A DNA stretch of 64,000 bases from Methanobrevibacter thaueri (GTDB lineage Archaea > Methanobacteriota > Methanobacteria > Methanobacteriales > Methanobacteriaceae), in contig NZ_MZGS01000028.1 in assembly GCF_003111625.1 (NCBI RefSeq), positions 62,001 to 126,000 of the forward strand, written 5' to 3'. The notes beneath the pieces were generated by a model that saw nothing but the letters and a program-made list of their open reading frames with translations, made no database searches and had not been told where the DNA came from. A program made the translations under genes and the position numbers. Shown piece by piece: positions 9,049-16,501 of this stretch (position 1 is the first letter of the stretch; every line of letters begins with the position of its first letter).

Positions 9049-9975
9049 ATGTTAACTAAAGGAAATGATGCAAAAGTACAAAATGAAGTGATGGCGCAAA
9101 TCGTGGCAGATACTTCTGCAAAGTGGATGAAATTCACAAGATTATTACCAAAGCAGGAAATTGAAGAGAACTCACAGTATTACACTTACATGTCTCAAAG
9201 GGTCAATATCGAGGAAGCTATTCAGTCGGGCGTTCTTGGTGAGGCTAAAGACATTGCTCCCGGTGCCACTTTACAGGAATTAAACGTCAGAAAACCAATC
9301 TCAGAAACAATCTCCATTGACACTATCGGAGGAGTCCTAAACGTTTCCGCTCAAATGCTTGATTCCAATTTGATCTCCGTTAATGACATGCTGCAGGATG
9401 TTGGAATTCTCATCGGCAGAAGCATTGAAAAGGCAGCTATTGACATGATTATGAACTCCAGTAAAGTTGCTACATACAACTTCGAAAGTGGCGATGACAC
9501 TGGTATGACCATCCTTAAAGCTCAGGAAAAATTCAAGGAATCAGCTGGAAGCTATGCCAACTTAAACAGTATGGCCGTGAGCTACAAGTCACTCACAACC
9601 CTGAAATCAGACATATTCTCAAACAACAGACAGGTCGAACCGGTAGAACTTATCAAAAGCTATTACGGTGTTGACAACATCGATATCCTGGGAACAGCAG
9701 TATGCGATGGAGGTTCCGAGATGGGTGATAAGACCTACATCGGTATGGACTACATCAATCCGGGAATGAAATTGTTATACTCAAGAACTACCGGAACAAC
9801 CGTTGCGCCTTTAGGTCCTGACGGTGAGATGTATGATTTCTATCCATTGATTGAATTCATGAGAAAGGACATCAGGGATGAATTGCCGATGTACACCAAA
9901 CTCTTCATCCTGTCAAGCGTTGGAGTATTAATGAATGCGCCTAACAGAATCATCAAAGGTAATTTCAGAGCATAG
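9049..9975 (+). CDS. HK97-like major capsid protein, copy 2 (tandem paralogue)
   Basis: 308 aa from the ATG at 9049, chosen because GGAGG (9037-9041) lies 7 nt before it; a TTG at 9043 is too close. It aligns with copy 1 from the first residues (LTKGND.KVQNEV) to the end (MRKDI.DELP.YTKLFI), so the pair arose by tandem duplication. Two capsid genes side by side could build a mixed shell, or one may be a spare. A strong hairpin terminator follows the stop. Confidence 0.78.
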   Translation: MLTKGNDAKVQNEVMAQIVADTSAKWMKFTRLLPKQEIEENSQYYTYMSQRVNIEEAIQSGVLGEAKDIAPGATLQELNVRKPISETISIDTIGGVLNVSAQMLDSNLISVNDMLQDVGILIGRSIEKAAIDMIMNSSKVATYNFESGDDTGMTILKAQEKFKESAGSYANLNSMAVSYKSLTTLKSDIFSNNRQVEPVELIKSYYGVDNIDILGTAVCDGGSEMGDKTYIGMDYINPGMKLLYSRTTGTTVAPLGPDGEMYDFYPLIEFMRKDIRDELPMYTKLFILSSVGVLMNAPNRIIKGNFRA

Positions 9976-9997
9976 AACCATATTTTATCTCCTAAAT

Positions 9998-10026
9998 ATT
10001 AGTGAAGTTTCAATAGCTTCACTAAT
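9998..10026 (+). terminator. Hairpin terminator after the capsid operon
   Basis: ATTAGTGAAG (9998-10007) and CTTCACTAAT (10017-10026) form a perfect 10-bp stem with a 9-nt loop, followed by T-rich sequence. It lies 23 nt after the second capsid gene. Confidence 0.6.
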
Positions 10027-10069
10027 TTCTTCTGCTCATATTTTTTTATATGCAATAATCGCCATATAA

Positions 10070-10084
10070 TATAGCGAGGCTATA
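10070..10084 (+). promoter_or_regulatory. Palindrome overlapping a ribosome binding site
   Basis: TATAGC-GAG-GCTATA is a perfect 6+3+6 palindrome ending 2 nt before the ATG at 10087, with the GAGG ribosome binding site in its centre. A protein or RNA hairpin here could block translation of the downstream gene. The role is inferred. Confidence 0.4.
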
Positions 10085-10086
10085 AA

Positions 10087-10485
10087 ATGAAACTGATATT
10101 AGATACTGAAAATTCACATCCAACCACATTAACAGTTAAAGGTAAAGAAATAACCTTGATATTGATAGAATCCAGTATATTAATTGATAGCTCTCAAATA
10201 GCTAAACTGTTTGATAAAAAAGAAAAGACAGTAGCTACTAAAGTCCAGAAATCCAAACTGGAGAAATACGAAACAGAAAACGTCAAGCTACTTAAGAATT
10301 ATGGATTGATGCATCCTGATGCAGTTAAACCTAGACCATTCTATGATTTAAGGCAGATGCTGGAAGGACCGGCCTATTACTATTTCAAAAAGGAAGATGA
10401 AACTGATTTGATTGATGTTATTGTTAGGGTAGCTATTGGAAAGCACCGTGAATGGGTTCATAACAAAAATATTGACAAAATTTAA
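10087..10485 (+). CDS. Hypothetical protein, possible phage regulator
   Basis: 132 aa. The middle (ILIDSSQIAKLFDKKEKTV) looks like the DNA-binding start of phage antirepressor or RhuM-type proteins, where a target-recognition helix follows a 'switch' strand. The rest (FYDLRQMLEGPAYYYFKKED) is not recognised. No membrane segment or signal peptide. It lies between the capsid operon and a convergent Abi-like gene. The regulator idea is a guess from local resemblance. Confidence 0.55.
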   Translation: MKLILDTENSHPTTLTVKGKEITLILIESSILIDSSQIAKLFDKKEKTVATKVQKSKLEKYETENVKLLKNYGLMHPDAVKPRPFYDLRQMLEGPAYYYFKKEDETDLIDVIVRVAIGKHREWVHNKNIDKI

Positions 10486-10501
10486 TTAAATTCTATATCA
10501 A

Positions 10502-11224
10502 TTAATAAAAATATTTATTTTCAATCTCTTCGACAAAAATTTTTACATTAACTATGTTTTTAAATATTAATTTACTTTCAATATCATTCAAAACATCATT
10601 ATCATGAGCCCAGGTATAATTATTTCTGATATTGTTAAATTGTGAAAATAAACTAATATTTGATTTTAATATTGTTTTAGTCATTTGAGATTCAATATAT
10701 TCATCAATATAGTTTACATATTTTTTAAATAATGTATCTAAAGCTTCATTATCATTAAATTCAATGTCATGTTTTAAACATAATTCTTTTGCCCATTTGT
10801 GCATTAATGTATGCAATCTATCTAATGCAAATACAGGTTTTCCATCCATTAAAGAATTATTTATATTACTAATTAAATCATTTAATTCATCTTCATTTGT
10901 TTTTGTCAGTAAAATATCAGCATTATTTTCCAATATGGCTTTATTAATCATATCCTCATCAAGTTCAGTGCAATTATTCAAAATATATTGAATCATTTGA
11001 AAAGCGTTGTTTTTATTGTCTTCAATTGAATGATAAATAACTTTTATAACGCAATCTTTATAATCCGGATCTCCCCAATATTGGCTCTGAACTAATCTAG
11101 GAATTTGGTCTAATAAATAATCAAATTCGAATGCACCTAAGATATTTTCCCAATCCACATGAGTTTCATTTTCAATTATCAAATTTCCAAGTTCTAATGA
11201 TTTCAATTTTAAATTTTTAGTCAT
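10502..11224 (-). CDS. Abi-C-like abortive infection family protein
   Basis: 240 aa, convergent with the preceding gene. The C-terminal half has the pattern of Abi-C domains: a helix with ALDRLHTLMHKWAKELCLKH, then a Ser/Phe-rich helix, then the near-invariant end RNNYTWAHDND (family pattern R-N-x-x-G/W-x-x-H-G/D). Abi-C proteins are linked to phage exclusion. Finding one inside a prophage remnant fits a superinfection-exclusion cargo gene. The N-terminal half is not assigned. The mode of action is unknown. Confidence 0.65.
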   Translation of the reverse strand: MTKNLKLKSLELGNLIIENETHVDWENILGAFEFDYLLDQIPRLVQSQYWGDPDYKDCVIKVIYHSIEDNKNNAFQMIQYILNNCTELDEDMINKAILENNADILLTKTNEDELNDLISNINNSLMDGKPVFALDRLHTLMHKWAKELCLKHDIEFNDNEALDTLFKKYVNYIDEYIESQMTKTILKSNISLFSQFNNIRNNYTWAHDNDVLNDIESKLIFKNIVNVKIFVEEIENKYFY

Positions 11225-11366
11225 TTTTGCACCATATAGAATTATATTTACAATTTTCTTTAATGCTAATAAGAGTATCTTATTCTGATTATTATCTACA
11301 TAATTTTATTCTATAAAAAATCATATTGCATTATCTATTCTTAATGTAGATTTATCGATGCTTATT

Positions 11367-11386
11367 GTTAATGTTAATGTTAATGT
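11367..11386. repeat. Short tandem GTTAAT repeat
   Basis: Three tandem copies of GTTAAT lie in the 251-bp AT-rich gap before the lysin gene. The same hexamer recurs near 12281, 12374, 14889, 24560 and 26656. The rest of the gap shows only A/T runs that can act as a promoter. Confidence 0.4.
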
Positions 11387-11475
11387 ATTTTAATTATTAA
11401 AAGGAATATTGCAACAAATATATTATTAATTTTATATAAAAAATATAATAAATAAGATAATACAAATTATAATAT

Positions 11476-12285
11476 ATGACAGAAGATAATATTAGCTGGA
11501 CAAGTTTTTGTCAGGCAATGAACTCAATAGCATTCTGGTTAATCCAGAACAAAAAGAAGTACAAGAAGCGTGACTATTACCAAATATTAACATTAAAAGG
11601 TAATTGCAGCGATATTGAAAAGAAAGCCAAAAAATTAGGTTCAGACAAGCTGGTTGCAATGTATACAATGGCGGTGATTAAGGATAACAGTTCTTTGGAT
11701 TTCCTTCCAAACTATGTAATGTTAAAGAACTCAACCAAAATAGACAAGGCCGAATATGTGGACATGGCTATAAGGACTGAAAGCTATATCAGGGCAAACG
11801 GAAGGCTTCCTGCAATCGTTTACAGAATGTCAAAGCTTCCGGATTACAATGACTCAACAATGAAGCTGTTTATCAAGACATTCAATTACAAAGGAAACAC
11901 AATAGATGAGGCTTTAGCTATTATAGCAAAGAAGAAATTGTACAGCAAATACTTTAATTCACAAAAGACAGACAAGAAAACAATCAATGATGCCAGTCAG
12001 GGCAAGGGTTCAAATTGTGTTGACTGGGGACAGGTGTATTATAGAATAGCTAAAAGCTTAGGTTATGATGTGCAGTTTGTCCATGTCAAATGCAGAGTAT
12101 CCGGAACTGGCCACATCAGATTAAGATTAAAGCATAAAAAACATACTGGAGGTAATTGGATTAATAGAGATCCTGCTGCAGTTGCAGATACAACTTCAGG
12201 AAATGTCAGAGCAATCTGGTGTGAAGATGGATATCTTATAGCTTATGATCCATCCTGGATTTTTACAGATTTATACAGTAGTTAA
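11476..12285 (+). CDS. Pseudomurein endoisopeptidase (PeiW/PeiP-like lysin)
   Basis: 269 aa. A pseudomurein-binding-repeat-like segment at about residues 93-118 (AIRTESYIRANGRLPAIVY) precedes a transglutaminase-like cysteine peptidase domain. Catalytic residues visible are Cys181 (GSNCVDWGQ), His213 (GTGHIRLR) and Asp232 (INRDP). Enzymes of this family, known from methanogen viruses, cut the peptide crosslinks of the pseudomurein wall and release virions by lysis. No signal peptide is present, as expected for a viral lysin. Its presence ties the prophage to a pseudomurein-walled host. Confidence 0.88.
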   Translation: MTEDNISWTSFCQAMNSIAFWLIQNKKKYKKRDYYQILTLKGNCSDIEKKAKKLGSDKLVAMYTMAVIKDNSSLDFLPNYVMLKNSTKIDKAEYVDMAIRTESYIRANGRLPAIVYRMSKLPDYNDSTMKLFIKTFNYKGNTIDEALAIIAKKKLYSKYFNSQKTDKKTINDASQGKGSNCVDWGQVYYRIAKSLGYDVQFVHVKCRVSGTGHIRLRLKHKKHTGGNWINRDPAAVADTTSGNVRAIWCEDGYLIAYDPSWIFTDLYSS

Positions 12286-12376
12286 CGTTAATGTTAACTC
12301 TTTTTCTTTTTTATTTAAAAATTAACAAATATTTTAGTAGGTTTTCAATACTAATTTTTTTTCAGATATCTTAACG

Positions 12377-12490
12377 TTAATCATCTGATACAGTAACAGT
12401 AGAACCGTTTCTATCTTTAAATTCAACTATAAAATCATTAGGTAATTTTTCAACAATTTCTTTTAAAACTTCAATAGTTAGTTCTGACAT
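12377..12490 (-). CDS. Small hypothetical protein (37 aa)
   Basis: An open frame of 37 codons from ATG at 12490 to TAA at 12377. The product reads as a short amphipathic helix then a beta-hairpin (MSELTIEVLKEIVEKLP, then FIVEFKDRNGSTVTVSD), a sensible small-protein composition. It is flanked by non-coding AT-rich DNA. No clear ribosome binding site was seen, so it may be a gene or the tail of a lost one. Confidence 0.45.
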   Translation of the reverse strand: MSELTIEVLKEIVEKLPNDFIVEFKDRNGSTVTVSDD

Positions 12491-12578
12491 ATTTAATAGG
12501 TATATTCAAACTATTATTAAAATATACACAATTGGAAACAAAACCTTATTTAAATTTCAAAAAGTTATTTACTGTTTT

Positions 12579-12998
12579 TTAATTTTTAATTAATTCGTCT
12601 AATGTGATTAACTGTTCTTTTAAGGTTTTAATTTCATTTTCACCTATTTTAGAGATTATTGATTCTTCTATTTCATTATTGATTTGAAGAGCTGCCTTTT
12701 GTATTTCTTTTCCTTTTTTTGTGATTTTAACGATTTTCCTACGATTGTCTTCGGGATCAATTTCTTTTGTCAGAAATCCTTTCTTTTCAAGTATCTTCAC
12801 AGATTTGGTTACGCTGCTTTTTCCTATGTTTGCTTTTTCTGCAAGATAATCTATAGAAACACCATTATTCAATGCTAAAACAAGGAGCACTCTTGTCTGA
12901 CTTAATGTCAAATCCATTTCTTTAAGATAGCTATTCATGTAGTTTGTGTAATCGTTGAATAGATTGGCTATTAGGAATCCTAATTTTTTTTCTTCCAT
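12579..12998 (-). CDS. MarR-family transcriptional regulator
   Basis: 139 aa, the normal MarR length. The winged helix is clear: NNGVSIDYLAEKANIGKSSV, the recognition helix TKSVKILEKKGFLTK, and the wing DPEDNRRKIVKITKKGKE. MarR proteins bind palindromes as dimers and are released by ligands or oxidation. The gene is divergent from a flavodoxin-hydrolase pair, and a perfect palindrome lies in the shared 99-bp gap, so it very likely controls itself and that pair. Confidence 0.9.
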   Translation of the reverse strand: MEEKKLGFLIANLFNDYTNYMNSYLKEMDLTLSQTRVLLVLALNNGVSIDYLAEKANIGKSSVTKSVKILEKKGFLTKEIDPEDNRRKIVKITKKGKEIQKAALQINNEIEESIISKIGENEIKTLKEQLITLDELIKN

Positions 12999-13030
12999 AG
13001 CAATGTTTATATATGATTATTGTTAAATAG

Positions 13031-13057
13031 TTTTCTATGAAATAGTTTCATAGGAAA
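13031..13057. promoter_or_regulatory. Palindromic operator, probably for MarR
   Basis: CTATGAAA-TAG-TTTCATAG (13035-13053) is a perfect 8-bp inverted repeat with a 3-nt spacer, extended by near-matching T/A flanks. A half-site-like TTATAGGAAA follows at about 13061. It lies between marR and the flavodoxin gene, the standard position of a MarR operator. Confidence 0.7.
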
Positions 13058-13097
13058 TTATTTTATAGGAAATAAAATTTTTTCGAGATGATAAAAA

Positions 13098-13541
13098 ATG
13101 AAAACCGCAATAATATATGTTTCATCACACCATGGAAATACAAAAAAAGTTCTCGACGTAATGGCATATTCAAATGATATCGACTTATTAAAAATATCTG
13201 AAGCTAAAAAAACAGATTTTTCAGTTTATGATGCAATAGGATTTGCTTCAGGAATATATTTCCATAAATTCCACAAAGGCATCGAAAAGCTGGCTTCAGA
13301 AATTGACTTGACCGGCAAAAAGGTTTTCACTGTTTACACATGCGGTATTAATTACATAAACTATGCAAGAGGCATCCAAAAAACAATCAGATCCCAAGAC
13401 TGCGAATTCATTGGAGGATTCAGCTGCAGAGGATATGACACATATGGATTTTTCGAAAAAATCGGTGGAATAGCCAAAAACCATCCCAACGAAAAAGACT
13501 TTAGAAAAGCTCGTGAATTTATAAAAAACAATTTGAGGTGA
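13098..13541 (+). CDS. Flavodoxin-domain protein
   Basis: 147 aa. The N-terminus TAIIYVSSHHGNTKKVLDVM carries the FMN phosphate-binding loop of flavodoxins, and VFTVYTCGINYINYARG corresponds to the second FMN loop region. It is a small electron carrier or FMN-dependent reductase in the cytosol. It overlaps the next gene region by its stop and shares an operon with the hydrolase. Control by the divergent MarR is likely. The partner enzyme is unknown. Confidence 0.85.
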   Translation: MKTAIIYVSSHHGNTKKVLDVMAYSNDIDLLKISEAKKTDFSVYDAIGFASGIYFHKFHKGIEKLASEIDLTGKKVFTVYTCGINYINYARGIQKTIRSQDCEFIGGFSCRGYDTYGFFEKIGGIAKNHPNEKDFRKAREFIKNNLR

Positions 13542-13546
13542 TATTA

Positions 13547-14728
13547 ATGAAAAAAATGATGAATAAAATGCCGTCAGTTGGCGTTGAAGGCCACTGGTCA
13601 GCGGATAAATTCAGCGACAATGTCCTGCAGGATGCACTGATAAGACATGCACTAGGATTAACCTACCTGCAAATGGCAGATGTAGGGGAAGTACTGGAAA
13701 CAGTTGCTAAATTCAAAGCAGGAAAAGAATGGATTGATGCATGGTCTGAAATGGCAACAACACTTGAAAAAAGAGCAGAAAACTCCAACAGTAACGTGAC
13801 AAAAGAAAGTGCATATCTAAGGGCATCAACCTATTGGAGAATTGCTTTAATGTATTTTAACTCAATTGATGATGATAGACTTTCCAAGTATTCTCAAAAC
13901 AGTTTGGATTGTTATCATAAATATCTAGAAGTATCCACTTTCCCAGGAGAATATATCGAAATCCCTTATGGAGACTCATTTCTTCCAGCACATTATTATC
14001 AATCTCCCGTTGCAGATGAAAATGCACCGTTAATGATATTGACTCCTGGAAGAGATACTTTCGCAGAAGATACTGCATGGGTTTACAGACAGGCACTCGA
14101 AAGAGGAATAAACTGTCTTGTGTATGACGGTCCAGGTCAGGGATTTGCCCTTAGAATGAACGGAATTCCATTCAGACATGATATAGAAAATGTAATAACC
14201 CCAATTATCGATTACTGTTTAGAAAACTTTGAAGGCATAGATGAGGAAAACATAATACTTTTCGGAATAAGCTTTGGAGGATTTCTAGTGCCTAGAGCCG
14301 CAATCTATGATGAACGTGTTAGAATGTGTATTGTTGATCCAGGCAATGCAAACTGGGGCGGTGCCTTTGCTAAAAGACTTGAAATGATTCAAAAAATGCC
14401 AAAAGAAGTTCGTCCCGCACAATTGGACTTCATGCTTGAAGATTACATTTACAAGCACGGAGCAACATCCGAAACCATTTGTGATGAACTTAGAAAATTC
14501 GACAATACTGACATTATTAAGGATTTGGATTGTTTGACCATTGTAATGGATGGAACCTCAGAAATGACACAAGGTGAAGCAAAAGTATTCTATGATATGC
14601 TTGAATGTGAAAAGGAATATTTATTGTTTGATGAAGATTCCGGTTCACAGATGCATGCCCAAATGGGGGGATATGCAACAGCAAGCGAAATGCTATTGGA
14701 TTTAGTCGAAAAGCACTTAATCCAATAA
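13547..14728 (+). CDS. Alpha/beta hydrolase, esterase-like
   Basis: 393 aa from the ATG at 13547, which has GGTGAT 4 nt upstream; an in-frame GTG at 13538 overlaps that site. The nucleophile elbow FGISFGGFLVP gives Ser in G-x-S-x-G, with a preceding oxyanion-type LTPGRDTF and GPGQGF. A C-terminal SGSQMHAQMGG region carries the likely catalytic His. The first ~130 residues are an added helical domain, as in FrsA/DUF1100-type esterases. Substrate unknown. It is co-transcribed with the flavodoxin. Confidence 0.82.
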   Translation: MKKMMNKMPSVGVEGHWSADKFSDNVLQDALIRHALGLTYLQMADVGEVLETVAKFKAGKEWIDAWSEMATTLEKRAENSNSNVTKESAYLRASTYWRIALMYFNSIDDDRLSKYSQNSLDCYHKYLEVSTFPGEYIEIPYGDSFLPAHYYQSPVADENAPLMILTPGRDTFAEDTAWVYRQALERGINCLVYDGPGQGFALRMNGIPFRHDIENVITPIIDYCLENFEGIDEENIILFGISFGGFLVPRAAIYDERVRMCIVDPGNANWGGAFAKRLEMIQKMPKEVRPAQLDFMLEDYIYKHGATSETICDELRKFDNTDIIKDLDCLTIVMDGTSEMTQGEAKVFYDMLECEKEYLLFDEDSGSQMHAQMGGYATASEMLLDLVEKHLIQ

Positions 14729-15087
14729 TCATTTCTTTTTTCTAATTTTTTAAACTTTAACCACATATGCTGTTGGAAACATAACATCCATTTTTAACAT
14801 TAACGATTGGGTTCAGTTATTAAAAACTTCTTTTCAAAACCCTTGCATATATATCGCAGTTTAAAATCAGATTTTATTTACAAGATAGCGTCCGTTAATG
14901 TTAATGTCATTCCATTAAATTAAAGGAAAAAAATATCTATTAATTTAATCGGCTCTTACATTCATTATTCTATAGGCAACAATAGCTATGAAAAATTAAT
15001 TATTTTCTATGAATTTAATAATGATAATTTTATATAATTGAAATAATAAAATATTATATTAATTATTATATACAGGTTGTAATAGCT
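14729..15087. other. Non-coding gap with GTTAAT motifs
   Basis: 359 bp without a credible gene. It holds ACATTAACG near 14798 and GTTAATGTTAATGTC near 14889, two similar CAATAGCTATG stretches (near 14980 and 15076), and an AT-rich promoter-like run (ATATTATATTAATTATTATATAC) ending just before the next gene. Confidence 0.5.
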
Positions 15088-15285
15088 ATGGCCAATATAA
15101 ATAATACATCATCCTACATGGATGAAGACAAAAAGCAAATTATCAAAGAGTCTAATTATACCTATCGAGATGCTCTTGAAGTTTCAGCTTTTCTCATTGA
15201 AACTGGAAGGTTCGAAAGATTCTACAAAGAAATGCAAATTGCAGACCTCCAAAAAGAACTTGATCAAATGGACAAAGAAGAATAA
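15088..15285 (+). CDS. Small prophage protein, paralogue of the next
   Basis: 65 aa. The core QIIKESNYTYRDALEVSAFL matches the core of the 82-aa protein at 15433 (KIVEDSAFTHKDAYELGAKL), so the two belong to one family. The C-terminus is a charged helix (LQKELDQMDKEE). It lies upstream of the terminase genes. The family is not recognised; a small DNA-binding or terminase accessory protein is possible. A GTAATAATAAA inverted repeat follows. Confidence 0.6.
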   Translation: MANINNTSSYMDEDKKQIIKESNYTYRDALEVSAFLIETGRFERFYKEMQIADLQKELDQMDKEE

Positions 15286-15352
15286 TAGCCAACTTCAAAA
15301 AATATATCTCCAGGATATTGCTCTTAACAGAAACTATTTTTGATTGTAAAAG

Positions 15353-15375
15353 GTAATAATAAAATTTATTATTAC
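15353..15375. terminator. Perfect inverted repeat between small prophage genes
   Basis: GTAATAATAAA and TTTATTATTAC (11-bp arms around one A) followed by TTTTA. It can act as a terminator for the 65-aa gene or as an operator for the next operon, whose TATA-like run follows at about 15400-15425. Confidence 0.5.
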
Positions 15376-15432
15376 TTTTATATTTTTTACATAATATAAT
15401 TTTATATATAATACATAATAAAATTATATATT

Positions 15433-15681
15433 ATGTTACCTGAAAAAACCAATATTAGTGCAAGAGTGGAAATTACTCTCAAAAAAATTGTTGAAGACTC
15501 AGCCTTCACCCACAAGGACGCATATGAACTTGGAGCAAAACTAATAGCTATGGGAAATGCAGAAGACACCTTAGCACTAATAAACACCAATCCTGATTTT
15601 GAAAGAATCATAAAACAAACCGAATACAGTTTAATTGAAGCAAGAAAACAAGAACTTGAAAGAGAATTAAGAGATTTATAG
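15433..15681 (+). CDS. Small prophage protein upstream of terminase
   Basis: 82 aa. It shares a ~30-residue helical core with the 65-aa protein upstream (pattern I-V/I-x-x-S-x-x-T-x-x-D-A-x-E-x-x-A-x-L-I). It ends with a charged helix (ARKQELERELRDL). Its stop is 10 nt before the terminase small subunit, with GGAGG in the gap, so it heads the packaging operon. Function unknown. Confidence 0.65.
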   Translation: MLPEKTNISARVEITLKKIVEDSAFTHKDAYELGAKLIAMGNAEDTLALINTNPDFERIIKQTEYSLIEARKQELERELRDL

Positions 15682-15691
15682 GAGGTTACCT

Positions 15692-16501
15692 ATGGGTCGA
15701 GTAAATTCAGATGTGCACTATTTTTTAGAACAGCACGAACAGGAAATCATCAACTGTTGCAAGAAGGCAATGAGCAACAAGGAAATCCTAGAATTGTTAA
15801 AAACAAAGTATGGCCGTGAAGTTTCACTTTCAACATTCAAAGAATTTAAAGCAGGATTAAAAATAACAAAAGGAGATTTCCTGGAAACATTGCTGGATGA
15901 AATACAGGTAATGAAAACTTCAGGTGCTACAGATGAAAGTGTCAGAAGGTGGCTTGCTGAAGAACATGAATTTGAAGTAAGCAGAGCAACATTTTCCAGA
16001 TTCAAAAAGAAATATAATTTAATTGACAACGAGAAAGACTCAAGAGCAAGAGATAAGGATTCACTAACAAATAGGGCCATTGCTCAAAAACAAATAATTG
16101 ACAATAACGTTCATCAGGACAATATTGATTTAGCTATTGATACAATTCTTCAGCAACAGGTCACAGATATCAAAACAGGCCTTGAAAACCTGGACAAGAT
16201 TACCAAAAATGCAGTTGATATTGAAATTGACTTTGAAAAACTGGATAAGGAAGTAAGATATCATGCTAATGAAAAAAGTTTAGTAAGATACTTACTTGAT
16301 CTCACTGAATTGAAAATAAGATATCTGGAGTTATCTGTAAGAGCATTTGATGCTAAAAACAAATTATTTAAAGATGAAATGGATAGGTTATTCAAAAACA
16401 GAGTTCTTGAACTTGAAGATAAGAAAATAGAACTTTCACAAAAGGATATGATGGAAGAGATAGAAATTCTTGCAAAACAAATTGATGATAACAATGTATG
16501 A
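15692..16501 (+). CDS. Terminase small subunit-like protein
   Basis: 269 aa, 8 nt overlap with the large subunit gene. The first ~110 residues carry two helix-turn-helix-like repeats (NKEILELLKTKYGREVSLST and ESVRRWLAEEHEFEVSRAT), each followed by F-x-x-F/K, as expected for recognition of viral DNA. The rest is a long charged coiled-coil region suited to oligomerisation. Small subunits bind the packaging site and pass DNA to the large subunit. Assignment rests on this layout and on the adjacent large subunit. Confidence 0.7.
   Translation: MGRVNSDVHYFLEQHEQEIINCCKKAMSNKEILELLKTKYGREVSLSTFKEFKAGLKITKGDFLETLLDEIQVMKTSGATDESVRRWLAEEHEFEVSRATFSRFKKKYNLIDNEKDSRARDKDSLTNRAIAQKQIIDNNVHQDNIDLAIDTILQQQVTDIKTGLENLDKITKNAVDIEIDFEKLDKEVRYHANEKSLVRYLLDLTELKIRYLELSVRAFDAKNKLFKDEMDRLFKNRVLELEDKKIELSQKDMMEEIEILAKQIDDNNV

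Noticed and set aside
14517-14787. Minus-strand open frames opposite the end of the hydrolase gene
   Set aside because: They overlap a strong plus-strand gene and have no ribosome site or recognisable sequence.
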